From positions 186,001-250,000 of the forward strand of contig NZ_JAPKNH010000001.1 in the NCBI RefSeq assembly GCF_026344005.1: a stretch of 64,000 nt of DNA. Direction: 5' to 3'. Numbering within the stretch: position 1 is the first letter of the stretch; each line of letters begins with the position of its first letter. Both the position numbers and the translations under genes were made by a program. The notes under the pieces were generated by a model. That model did no database searches, had not been told where the DNA came from, and was given only the letters and a program-made list of their open reading frames with translations. Of the stretch, positions 44,093-52,300 are shown piece by piece. This stretch comes from Kaistia terrae (GTDB lineage Bacteria > Pseudomonadota > Alphaproteobacteria > Rhizobiales > Kaistiaceae).

Positions 44093-44514
44093 ACGCTCGC
44101 AGCCTGACCGGATCGGCGCTGACGGCGGCGTTGAGGAAGGCAGTCGATCCGGCCATCTCCGCCGCGCTCCAGCGCAACGCCGAACGGTTTCGGGCGGTGT
44201 TGGAAGAGGATCGAGATGCACCTTCACCTCTCCCTGAGGGAGAGGTCGGCCCCCAGGGCCGGGCGAGGGTTTATGGCCTTGCCGGAGAGTTCCCTAAACC
44301 CTCACCCGCCGCACTTCGTGCGTCGACCTCTCCCTCAGGGAGAGGTGAGGGTCGAACTCGGTCGTCGGGCTTCGCTGCGCCTCGATCGGTTCTCTCCGTT
44401 GGTGTCGCCGTGAGCGGCGAAAACCTCTTCGCCCGCGAATTTGGCGCGCTCGATGCTGCAGCCGATCCCGTCATCGTGCCCGCCATTGATCGCCTGAAAA
44501 GGAGACCGCGATGA
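44089..44514 (+). CDS. GTA neck/tail protein interrupted in frame by a palindromic element
   Basis: A 141-residue frame in the place of an HK97-gp10-like gene. The N-terminus (LTAALRKAVDPAISAALQRN, RFRAVLEED) and C-terminus (SGENLFAREFGALDAAADPV, IDRLKRR) look like GTA protein. The middle 43 residues (about 43-88) are the translation of the double-hairpin repeat at 44222-44350, with SPLPEGE and STSPSGRGEG stretches. The insertion keeps the frame open. The start overlaps head closure and the stop overlaps DUF3168. The product may be an altered but working protein or inactive. Confidence 0.65.
   Translation: MNARSLTGSALTAALRKAVDPAISAALQRNAERFRAVLEEDRDAPSPLPEGEVGPQGRARVYGLAGEFPKPSPAALRASTSPSGRGEGRTRSSGFAAPRSVLSVGVAVSGENLFAREFGALDAAADPVIVPAIDRLKRRPR
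44222..44350. repeat. Double-hairpin repeat inside a GTA gene
   Basis: Hairpins CACCTCTCCCTGAGGGAGAGG and CCTCTCCCTCAGGGAGAGG (each about 19-21 bases) bracket an inverted copy of the core found at 16901-17026 and 24250-24375 (the core here reads GCGAGGGTTTATGGCC and CCCTAAACCCTCACCCGCC). It lies wholly inside the frame 44089-44514. Confidence 0.85.
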
Positions 44515-44909
44515 TCGCCGCGCTCGATTTGCAGGCGGCGCTGGTCGCCTGTCTCCTGGCCGATACCGATCTCGCCGAGATTGTCGGCGACCACATCCAT
44601 GACGGCGCGCCGCGCGCCACGGCCTTTCCCTCGGTGACGTTGGGCGAAACCGGGCAAGCCGACTGGTCTAGCGACAAGGAGCCGGGTGGCGAGGTTCGGC
44701 TCGCCCTGCATGTCTGGTCGCGGGAGATCGGCAAGCGCGAGGCCTGGACGATCATCGGTCATCTGATGCGGTTGCTGCATGACGCACCACTGTCGCTGGA
44801 CGCGCACGCGCTGGTGACGATCCGCGTCACCTTTGCCGAAGTTCGGCTCGACCCGGACGGGATGACCGAGCATGGCGTGGTGCGGATCGCGGCCCTTATC
44901 GAGGACTAG
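44511..44909 (+). CDS. GTA tail completion protein, DUF3168 (g8)
   Basis: A 132-residue DUF3168 protein: LQAALVACLLADTDLAEIVG, IHDGAPRATAFPSVTLGE, HVWSREIGKREAWTIIGHL and VTFAEVRLDPDGMTEHGVVR. Tail terminator/completion proteins cap the tail top. ATG 44511 overlaps the previous stop. The gene ends where the antisense GNAT gene also ends. Confidence 0.88.
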   Translation: MIAALDLQAALVACLLADTDLAEIVGDHIHDGAPRATAFPSVTLGETGQADWSSDKEPGGEVRLALHVWSREIGKREAWTIIGHLMRLLHDAPLSLDAHALVTIRVTFAEVRLDPDGMTEHGVVRIAALIED

Positions 44910-45400
44910 GTTTTTCGCGCCAGCCAGTCGGGCCGCAGGATCGCCATCACCAGTTCGTCATGATGCTCGCCGCCGACAAAGGCGCTGCCGCGCGAAATGC
45001 CTTCGGCCTGGAAGCCGACCGATTCATAGGCGCGGCGGGCGCGCAGATTGTGTGGAAACAGGCCGAGCGAAAAGCGATGCGCCTGCGTCTCGCCGAAGAC
45101 GCGCTCGATCACGCCGCGCAGCAGCGCCGTACCAAAACCCTTGCCGGGCTCGGCAACCGCGATCCGCCTCAGAAGCGTCGACCGTTCCGGCGCATTCCAG
45201 TCGCGCAGCAGCGCGAAGCCGACCGGTTCCGCCGTGCGCGCGACGAAATAGGCATAGCGCGGCTCGGCCATCGCCTGAGCGTGCTGCTCCGGTTCCCATC
45301 GCCCGACAAGGTTTTCGAAACCCGGCCGCCGCTCGGTCGCGACGATGAACGGAATGTCGCTTTCCGTGGCGCGGACAATTTCGACATGGGGCATCGGCAC
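44906..45400 (-). CDS. GNAT acetyltransferase, antisense passenger in the GTA cluster
   Basis: A 164-residue GNAT of the RimJ/RimL-like kind: acetyl-CoA loop region VAEPGKGFGTALLRGVIERV with the Q/RxxGxG/A-like EPGKGFG, then ARRAYESVGFQAEG near the C-terminus. It is placed on the opposite strand between the DUF3168 and major tail protein genes, overlapping the former's stop by 4 bases. Start at the first or second Met (MPMP). Substrate unknown. Not part of the GTA particle. Confidence 0.85.
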   Translation of the reverse strand: MPMPHVEIVRATESDIPFIVATERRPGFENLVGRWEPEQHAQAMAEPRYAYFVARTAEPVGFALLRDWNAPERSTLLRRIAVAEPGKGFGTALLRGVIERVFGETQAHRFSLGLFPHNLRARRAYESVGFQAEGISRGSAFVGGEHHDELVMAILRPDWLARKT

Positions 45401-45450
45401 AGGCTCCGGCAGCGCGAAACACGATCAAACGCAGGATAAGGGGATAGAGG

Positions 45451-45864
45451 ATGACCGCGCAGAAGGGCAAGGATCTGCTCCTAAAGATCGACACCACCGG
45501 CTCCGGCGACTTTTCGACGGTGGCCGGCATGCGGACCCGCCGCTTCGCGCTCAATGCCGAGACGGTCGATATCACCGACACGGATTCCGCCGGCCGCTGG
45601 CGCGAGCTTCTGGCCGGCGCTGGCGTGCGCCGCGCCAGCGTTTCCGGCTCCGGCATTTTTCGCGATGCCGCGACAGACGCCGCCATCCGCACGCTGTTCT
45701 TTGACGGTGCGATCCGCGATTTTCAGCTGATCGTGCCGGATTTCGGCACGCTGGAGGGGCCGTTCCAGCTGACTGCGCTCGATTATTCCGGCGAGCATGA
45801 CGGCGCCGTCACCTATGAGATCGCGCTGGAATCGGCCGGTCTCGTCAGCTTCACGGCGGCCTGA
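45451..45864 (+). CDS. GTA major tail protein (g9)
   Basis: A 137-residue tail tube subunit of the TP901-1 type: KGKDLLLKIDTTGSGDFSTV, MRTRRFALNAETVDITDTDS, SGSGIFRDAATDAAIRTLFF and ALDYSGEHDGAVTYEIALES. ATG 45451 has GGGGA upstream. Separated from DUF3168 by the antisense GNAT gene, so it may need its own promoter or read-through. Confidence 0.9.
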   Translation: MTAQKGKDLLLKIDTTGSGDFSTVAGMRTRRFALNAETVDITDTDSAGRWRELLAGAGVRRASVSGSGIFRDAATDAAIRTLFFDGAIRDFQLIVPDFGTLEGPFQLTALDYSGEHDGAVTYEIALESAGLVSFTAA

Positions 45865-45866
45865 TC

Positions 45867-46184
45867 ATGGCAAACCGGCATCGCGGCGAGATCGACGCTC
45901 AACTGGACGGCAAACCGCATGTGCTCTGCCTGACGCTTGGTGCGCTGGCGGAACTGGAAGCGGCCTTCGGCGCGGAGGATCTTTCGGCGCTGGCCGCCCG
46001 CTTTGGCGAGGGCAGGCTTTCGGCCCGCGACGCGATCCGCGTCATCGGGGCTGGCCTGCGCGGCGCTGGGGCGACGATTGACGATCACCAGGTCGCGGCA
46101 ATGCGGACCGAGCATGGCGCCGCAGGGTTCGCGGCGATCGTCTCCGAACTGCTCGGCGCGACGTTTGGCGGGCGGGGGGCGTGA
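45867..46184 (+). CDS. GTA gp10-like protein (gene transfer agent family)
   Basis: A 105-residue protein: NRHRGEIDAQLDGKPHVLCL, LTLGALAELEAAFGAEDLSA and GEGRLSARDAIRVIGAGLRG, the pattern of the GTA_gp10 family, small helical tail assembly proteins. Begins 2 bases after the tail protein stop and overlaps the chaperone frame. Confidence 0.88.
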   Translation: MANRHRGEIDAQLDGKPHVLCLTLGALAELEAAFGAEDLSALAARFGEGRLSARDAIRVIGAGLRGAGATIDDHQVAAMRTEHGAAGFAAIVSELLGATFGGRGA

Positions 46185-46570
46185 AGCAAGACCCTCACCC
46201 CAGCCCTCTCCCGCAAGCGGGCGAGGGAGTCTACGGCGGGCTCCCTTCTGGTATCAGCACGGCTTTCGAAGAAGGCCCGGCCGCATCTGCCGAAGCTCGA
46301 CCAACTCCCTCTCCCGAGAACCGGGAGAGGGCTGGGGTGAGGGCCTTGCTTCCTTCTTATCCCTCGACAGACGTTCCGCCCTTTCCCTGGCGCGAGGCGA
46401 TGGCGATCGGGTTTGGCGTGCTGAAGCTTTCTAGCCGCGATTTCTGGGCGCTGACGCCGCGCGAGCTGGCTGCCGCTGTCGAGGGGCTGACTGGCCATGT
46501 TGGGGCGTCGATGGATCGGGAGACGTTCGAGGATCTGGCGCGGCGGTTCCCGGACGGGGGCGCCTCCTGA
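46181..46570 (+). CDS. GTA tail assembly chaperone (rcc01693-like) with repeat-encoded N-terminus
   Basis: A 129-residue frame. The last 65 residues are the real domain: FPWREAMAIGFGVLKLSSRD, FWALTPRELAAAVEGL and ETFEDLARRFP, matching small GTA chaperones placed after gp10. The first 55 or so residues are encoded by two GGGAGAGGGC-type palindromic repeats (46190-46345) with products such as PHPSPLPQAGEG and PSPENRERAGVR. GTG 46181 overlaps the gp10 stop as the original start should; TTG 46345 or ATG 46399 could restart translation past the insert. Confidence 0.7.
   Translation: MKQDPHPSPLPQAGEGVYGGLPSGISTAFEEGPAASAEARPTPSPENRERAGVRALLPSYPSTDVPPFPWREAMAIGFGVLKLSSRDFWALTPRELAAAVEGLTGHVGASMDRETFEDLARRFPDGGAS
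46190..46345. repeat. Pair of palindromic repeats inside the chaperone gene
   Basis: Left unit CCCTCACCCCAGCCCTCTCC with GCGGGCGAGGGAG; right unit CTCCCTCTCCCGAGAACCGG with GAGAGGGCTGGGGTGAGGG. The two face each other around about 80 bases. Same family as 7281, 40632 and 41050. Confidence 0.85.
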
Positions 46571-46646
46571 CGGCCCTTCGGGCTCCTCAGGATGTTGAGG
46601 CTCAGGGCTGCCCTTTTAAGGAAGAAAGCTGGAACAAGGAGTCCCC

Positions 46647-47198
46647 ATGCCGACACCGATCGACGAACTCTCCGTCCGGATCACCACCGACACCTCCGCC
46701 TTCACCGCCTCGCTGGATGGCCTTGCCAAGCAGGCGGACGGCTTCTCCGGCACGATCTGCCGGGCATTTCGCGATGCCGTTATCGGCGGCAAGGAATTTG
46801 ACGACATCCTCAAAAACCTGGCGCTGCGCTTCTCGACGATCGCCTTGAACGCAGCGCTCAAGCCGATCGAGAGCGGGATCGGCGGCTTGCTTTCCGGCCT
46901 GGTCGGGTCGCTCGTTTCGCTCGGCGGTGCAAAGCCCTTTGCCAAGGGCGGGGTGGTCGCGAGCCCGACCTATTTTCCGCTTTCCGGCGGGCTGGGGCTG
47001 ATGGGCGAGGCGGGCGCGGAAGCGATCATGCCGCTTTCGCGCGGGCCGGATGGGCGGCTTGGCGTTTCGGGCGGTGGCGCGCCGGTGACAGTCAACATCG
47101 CCATCCAGACACCGGACGCCAAGAGCTTCCGAAAATCCGAGGCGCATGTCGCCGCGACGCTGGCGCGCGCCGTCGGGCGCGGCCGAAGGGGGCTTTGA
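46647..47198 (+). CDS. GTA tail tape measure protein (g11)
   Basis: A 183-residue protein with MPTPIDELSVRITTDTSAFT, DILKNLALRFSTIALNAALK, Gly-rich GIGGLLSGLVGSLVS, and the block FAKGGVVASPTYFPLSGGLG and LMGEAGAEAIMPLSRGPDG seen at tape measure C-termini. Short, as GTA tape measures are. ATG 46647 follows AAGGAG. Its stop overlaps the next start (TGATG). Confidence 0.88.
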   Translation: MPTPIDELSVRITTDTSAFTASLDGLAKQADGFSGTICRAFRDAVIGGKEFDDILKNLALRFSTIALNAALKPIESGIGGLLSGLVGSLVSLGGAKPFAKGGVVASPTYFPLSGGLGLMGEAGAEAIMPLSRGPDGRLGVSGGGAPVTVNIAIQTPDAKSFRKSEAHVAATLARAVGRGRRGL

Positions 47199-47833
47199 TG
47201 CCGCTGATCCCTGCTTTTCACGAGATCCGCTTTCCGACCAACATCGCCTTTGGATCCTCCGGCGGGCCAGAGCGGCGCACCGAGGTGGTGACGCTCGGTT
47301 CCGGGGGCGAACGGCGCAATGCCCGCTGGGCGGAATCGCGCCGACGCTATGATGCCGGCTATGGCGTGCGGTCGCTCGCCGACCTGCATCAGGTGATCGC
47401 GTTCTTCGAGGAGCGTCGCGGAAAGCTGTTCGGGTTTCGCTGGCGCGATCGTGCCGACGATTCCTCCACTCTGCCAGGCTCGGAACCGTCCGCGACCGAT
47501 CAGACGCTTGGCGTTGGCGACGATGCGAAGATGGTCTTTGCGCTGAAGAAGACCTATGGCGCGCTGCATGCGCCCTATGAGCGGGCGATCGCGAAACCGG
47601 TCGAGGGCAGTGTGGTGCTCGCGGTTGACGGTGTCGCTACCGAGGATTTTGCCGTCGATCCGGCGACCGGGCTCGTGACGCTCGCCGAGGCCCCGGCCGA
47701 CGGCGCGATCGTTTCCGCCGGCTTCCGCTTCGACGTGCCGGTGCGTTTCGACTCTGACCAGCTCGTCATCAATCTCGCCGCCTTCGAGGCCGGCGAAATC
47801 CCGTCGATCCCGATCGTGGAGATCCAACCATGA
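47198..47833 (+). CDS. GTA distal tail protein, DUF2460 (g12)
   Basis: A 211-residue DUF2460 protein: FHEIRFPTNIAFGSSGGPER, SLADLHQVIAFFEERRGKLF, GFRWRDRADDSS and FDVPVRFDSDQLVINLAAFE. Builds the distal end of the tail. ATG 47198 is preferred to TTG 47195. Ends overlapping DUF2163 by 4 bases. Confidence 0.92.
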   Translation: MPLIPAFHEIRFPTNIAFGSSGGPERRTEVVTLGSGGERRNARWAESRRRYDAGYGVRSLADLHQVIAFFEERRGKLFGFRWRDRADDSSTLPGSEPSATDQTLGVGDDAKMVFALKKTYGALHAPYERAIAKPVEGSVVLAVDGVATEDFAVDPATGLVTLAEAPADGAIVSAGFRFDVPVRFDSDQLVINLAAFEAGEIPSIPIVEIQP

Positions 47834-48705
47834 GGTCGATCCCGGAGGGTCTCGCCGCGCACATTGCCGGTGACGCTTCGACGCTCTGCCATGGCTGGCG
47901 GTTGACGCGAAAAGACGGTGTTGTGCTGGGCTTCACCGATCACGACCGCGATCTGGTCTTCGACGGCGTCATCTTCGAGGCGGCGACCGGGCTTTTGGCC
48001 AGCGAGGCCAGCGCCGAGACCGGCATGGTGACGGGCGGCATGGAGGTCGCCGGCGCGCTGATCTCCGACCGGTTGTCGGAAACCGAGCTTGCCGCCGGCG
48101 CCTTCGACCACGCGAAGATCGAGACGTTCCTGGTCAACTGGCAATCGCCGGATGAACGGCTGCTGCTGCGCGTCGGCCATATCGGTGAGGTGCTGCGGGA
48201 GGACGGCGCGTTTCGGGTCGAGATCCGAGGCCTTGCCGCCGGGCTGGACGAGCCGCAGGGCCGCGTGTTTCGGGCTGCGTGCGACGCCGATCTCGGCGAT
48301 CAACGCTGCAAGGTCGATCTCGACGATCCGGTTTTTCGCGGTAGCGGAACAGCTGTCGCGGCTTTTGACGGGCGGCGCTTCACCGTCTCGGGGCTTGATG
48401 CGTTTGCAAGCGGCTGGTTCGAACGCGGCACGCTTGTCTGGACCAGCGGCGCCAATGAAGGCCGTCGCGCCGTTATCAAGATGCAACGTCTCGCCGCCGG
48501 AGCGCTGACGATCGAGCTTTGGAACGCGATGACGGAGGCAATCCTGCCCGGCGACGGGTTCACCATCACGGCGGGCTGCGACAAGCGTTTCGAGACCTGT
48601 CGAGAGAAATTCGCCAACGCGCTGAATTTTCGTGGCTTTCCCCACATGCCCGGTAACGATTTTGCTCTCGGCTACGCCAGGAACGGGGGGCGCAATACAG
48701 GCTGA
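47830..48705 (+). CDS. GTA baseplate hub protein, DUF2163 (g13)
   Basis: A 291-residue DUF2163 protein with C-terminal phage_BR0599 part: TLCHGWRLTRKDGVVLGFTD, ATGLLASEASAETGMVTGGM, then four cysteines (AACDADLGDQRCKV; AGCDKRFETCREKF) and NFRGFPHMPGND. In RcGTA the equivalent hub binds an iron-sulfur cluster through four Cys; all four are here. Confidence 0.93.
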   Translation: MRSIPEGLAAHIAGDASTLCHGWRLTRKDGVVLGFTDHDRDLVFDGVIFEAATGLLASEASAETGMVTGGMEVAGALISDRLSETELAAGAFDHAKIETFLVNWQSPDERLLLRVGHIGEVLREDGAFRVEIRGLAAGLDEPQGRVFRAACDADLGDQRCKVDLDDPVFRGSGTAVAAFDGRRFTVSGLDAFASGWFERGTLVWTSGANEGRRAVIKMQRLAAGALTIELWNAMTEAILPGDGFTITAGCDKRFETCREKFANALNFRGFPHMPGNDFALGYARNGGRNTG

Positions 48706-48745
48706 GCCAGGCTGACAGCGTCTGCATCTCCTCCACCCAACTCTC

Positions 48746-48847
48746 CGTCATCCCCGCGAAAGCGGGGATCCATACAGCCGAGGCGCAGGCATCCGAAGCG
48801 CCCCTGAACCCGGCTGAATGGATCCCGGGTCTCCGCCCGGGATGACG
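48746..48847. repeat. Facing pair of palindromic repeats between g13 and g14
   Basis: Left hairpin CGTCATCCCCGCG...CGGGGATCCATAC, right hairpin ATGGATCCCGGG...CCCGGGATGACG, with CAGCCGAGGC and CCCGGCTG beside them. Breaks up genes that in other GTA clusters are adjacent. Confidence 0.8.
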
Positions 48848-48882
48848 CCGGAGGGTGAAAGACGGCGCACCGCGAGGTCCCC

Positions 48883-49323
48883 ATGACCGAAATATCCCGC
48901 CAAGCCATCGTCGCCACGGCCATGGCCTGGCTCGGCACGCCTTATCGGCATCAGGCTTCGCTGAAGGGCGTTGGCTGCGACTGCCTCGGTCTCGTGCGCG
49001 GCGTCTGGCGCGAGCTCTATGGCGACGAGCCCGAGGCGATGCCGGCCTACACTGCCGATTGGGCCGAGGCGCGCGGCGTCGACACCTTGGCCGAGGCGGC
49101 CGGGCGGCACATGCCACCTGTCCCTCTTGATGAGGCCAGGACCGGCGACCTGCTGCTGTTTCGCTGGCGAACGGGACTGCCGGCCAAGCATGCGGCGATC
49201 CTGATTGCGCCGGATAGCTTCCTTCATGCCCATGACGGCGCTTCCGTCGCCACCGCTGCCCTGTCGCCCTGGTGGCGGCGGCGCGCCGCCTTCACCTTCC
49301 GCTTTCCCGGAGTGACCGACTGA
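48883..49323 (+). CDS. GTA NlpC/P60 peptidase (g14)
   Basis: A 146-residue cell-wall peptidase of the phage-type NlpC/P60 family: catalytic Cys in GVGCDCLGLVRGVW, His in LPAKHAAILIA, and polar residue in FLHAHDG. Probably opens peptidoglycan for DNA delivery. ATG 48883 lies after the repeat pair with GAGGTCCC upstream. Ends with TGATG overlap to the tail-tip gene. Confidence 0.92.
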   Translation: MTEISRQAIVATAMAWLGTPYRHQASLKGVGCDCLGLVRGVWRELYGDEPEAMPAYTADWAEARGVDTLAEAAGRHMPPVPLDEARTGDLLLFRWRTGLPAKHAAILIAPDSFLHAHDGASVATAALSPWWRRRAAFTFRFPGVTD

Positions 49324-52300
49324 TGGCAACGCTCGTTCTGCAGGCGGCCGGCGCCGCGATTGGCGGTCTGTTCGGGCCGGTCGGCGCGATCCTCGGCGGC
49401 GCCGTCGGCGCCATGGCCGGCTATGCCGTCGACCAGACCCTGTTTGGCCAGAACATAGAGGGGCCACGCCTTTCCGATCTCTCGGTACAGCGCTCGGAGG
49501 AAGGCACGCCGATCCCCCGCGTCTATGGCCGCGCCCGGCTGGCGGGGCAGGTGATCTGGGCGACGCGGTTTCAGGAAGTGAAGGAAGAGGAGGGCGGCAA
49601 GGGCGGGCCGACGGTCACCACCTATTCCTACTATGCCAATTTCGCGGTCGGGATCTGCGAGGGGCCGATTGCCCGCATCGGCCGTGTCTGGGCCGATGGC
49701 GAATTGATCAATCTCGCCGACCTGCATCATCGCGTGCACCTCGGCCATGACGACCAGCCGGCCGACAGCCTGATCGAGGCGAGGCAGGGCGCGGCCGGAA
49801 CTCCCGCCTATCGCGGCACGGCGATGGTGGTGTTCGAGCGCCTGCCGATCGGCGATTTCGGCAACCGGCTGCCGCAGCTTGCCTTTGAAGTGTTCCGGCC
49901 GGTTGGCGGCGTCGAGGACGAGATCCGCGCGGTCGTCATCATCCCCGGCGCGTCGGAATTCGCCTATGACCCGCTGCCCGTCTACACCTCGAAGGGGCCG
50001 GGCCGCCGGGTCACGATCAACCGCCATGTCGACGGCGCGCGCACCGATTGGGAAGCCTCGATCGACGAATTGCAGGCGCTTTGCCCCAATCTCGAGCGAG
50101 CAGCGCTCGCCGTCTCCTGGTTCGGTGACGATCTTCGCGCCGGCCATTGCACGGTCGCGCCCCGCATCGAAGATTTTTCGACTGTTACGAGCCCGACCTC
50201 GTGGCATGTCGCCGGCCTTTCACGCGCCGGGGCGAGGGCGGTCAGCCGCATCGACGACCGCCCGGCTTTTGGCGGCACGCCATCCGACGCCAGCGTCATT
50301 CGTGCCATCCTGGACCTGAAGGCGCGCGGCATCGCCGTCACCTTTTATCCGTTCCTGATGATGGACATCCCGGCCGATAACGACCTGCCGCATCCCTACT
50401 GGGATGCGACCCAGCCCGCCTATCCTTGGCGCGGCGAGATCACCGCTTCAATCGCGCCGGGTCGGCCGGGGACGCCGGACCAGACCTCTGTGGCCGCAAC
50501 CGAGATTGCCGCTTTTGTCGGCACGGCGGCGCGGACGGATTTTTCCGTCTCGGGCGGCGCTGTGCATTATTCCGGCCCGGATGAATGGACCTACCGGCGG
50601 ATGGTCCTGCACGCGGCAAACCTCTGCAAGGCGGCCGGCGGCGTTGATGCCTTCCTCATCGGTTCGGAATTGCGCGGGCTGACCACGCTGCGCTCCGACG
50701 CCTCGACCTATCCGTTTGTCGCAGCACTCCGCGCGCTGGCGGCCGATGTCCGGGTCATCCTGCCGGCGGCGAAGATCACTTATGCCGCCGATTGGAGCGA
50801 GTATTTTGGCCACCAGCCGGGCGACGGCTCCGGTGACGTAAACTTCCATCTCGACCCGCTCTGGGCCGATGCGGCCATCGACGCGATCGGCATCGACAGC
50901 TATGTGCCCTTGTCCGACTGGCGCGACGGCTACGATCATCTCGATGCGGCGACGGCCGAAAGCGGTCGCGATGTCGATTATCTGCGCGCCAACATCGCCG
51001 GCAGCGAGGGCTTCGACTGGTATTATGCCAGCGACGCCGACCGGCTCGCGCAGGTTCGCTCGCCCATCACCGACGGCGGAGCCGGAAAACCCTGGGTGTT
51101 TCGCTACAAGGATCTCGTCGGCTGGTGGTCGAACGAACATTTCGACCGTCCGGGCGGCGTCGAGGCGGCGACTGCCACAGACTGGACGCCGCGATCAAAG
51201 CCGATCTGGTTCACCGAGATCGGCTGCGCCGCGATCGACAAGGGCGCCAACGAGCCGAACGTCTTTCCCGATCCAAAGGTCGGCGGCTCTCTGCTGCCGC
51301 ATTTTTCCAATGGCAGCCGCGATGCACTGATGCAGGAGCGCTTTCTCGCCGCCGTGCTCGGCTATTGGGATCCTGCTTCGCCCGATTTTTCCTCGAGCCA
51401 CAATCCGGTTTCGCCCATCTATGGCGGACGCATGGTCGACGCCACCCGGACCTATGTTTGGTCCTGGGATGCGCGACCGTTTCCGGCCTTCCCGCAGCGA
51501 ACCGATGTCTGGTCGGATGGCGGCAACTGGCAGACCGGCCATTGGCTGAACGGCCGGCTCGGCAATCTGACGACGATCCGGCTGATCGAGCGCATCCTAG
51601 GGGACTATGGTTTCGAGCCCTATCGCATCGGCGATCTCGAGGGGCTGGTCGATGGCTTTGTCATCGCCCGTCTCGGTTCGGCTCGGCAGGCTTTGCAGGG
51701 ACTGGCTGAGGCGCTCGGTTTCGAGGCGGCGGAATCGGGCGAGGTCGTTCGCTTCGTCAGGCGCGGATTGCCAAGGCTGGCGCTGACGAGCGCCGATCTC
51801 GTCGAGGAAGGCGAGCAGCCGCTTCTCGCCATTCGCCGGGCGCAGGAGACGGAGTTGCCGGCCGAGCTTGCCTTCGGCTTCATCGACGGCGCGAGCGATT
51901 ATCGCGACCGGGTCATCGCCTCGCGTCGGCTGGAAGCGGCGAGACGCCGGCAGGCTGCGCTTTCGACCGGCATTGTCACGGACGACGCGCTCGCCGTGGC
52001 GCTGGCCGATCAACGCCTGCAGGAAATCTGGGATGGCCGCGAGACGGTGTCGCTGGCGTTGACGGATCGCAGGCTGGCGATCGAGCCGGCCGATGTCGTG
52101 ACGCTGGTCCGGCCCGAAGGACAGATCAGCTTTCGCGTCACCAAGGTAGAAGATGGGCTGGCGCGGCGCATCGAGGGCAGGACGGTCGATCCGTTCGGCT
52201 CCGGCGTCCCGACCGCGGGCCTGGTCGGCGGCATGCCGGACGCGTCGGCCGATCCCGGTCCGCCAGACGTCGTCATCCTCGATCTGCCGTCGCTGGTGGC

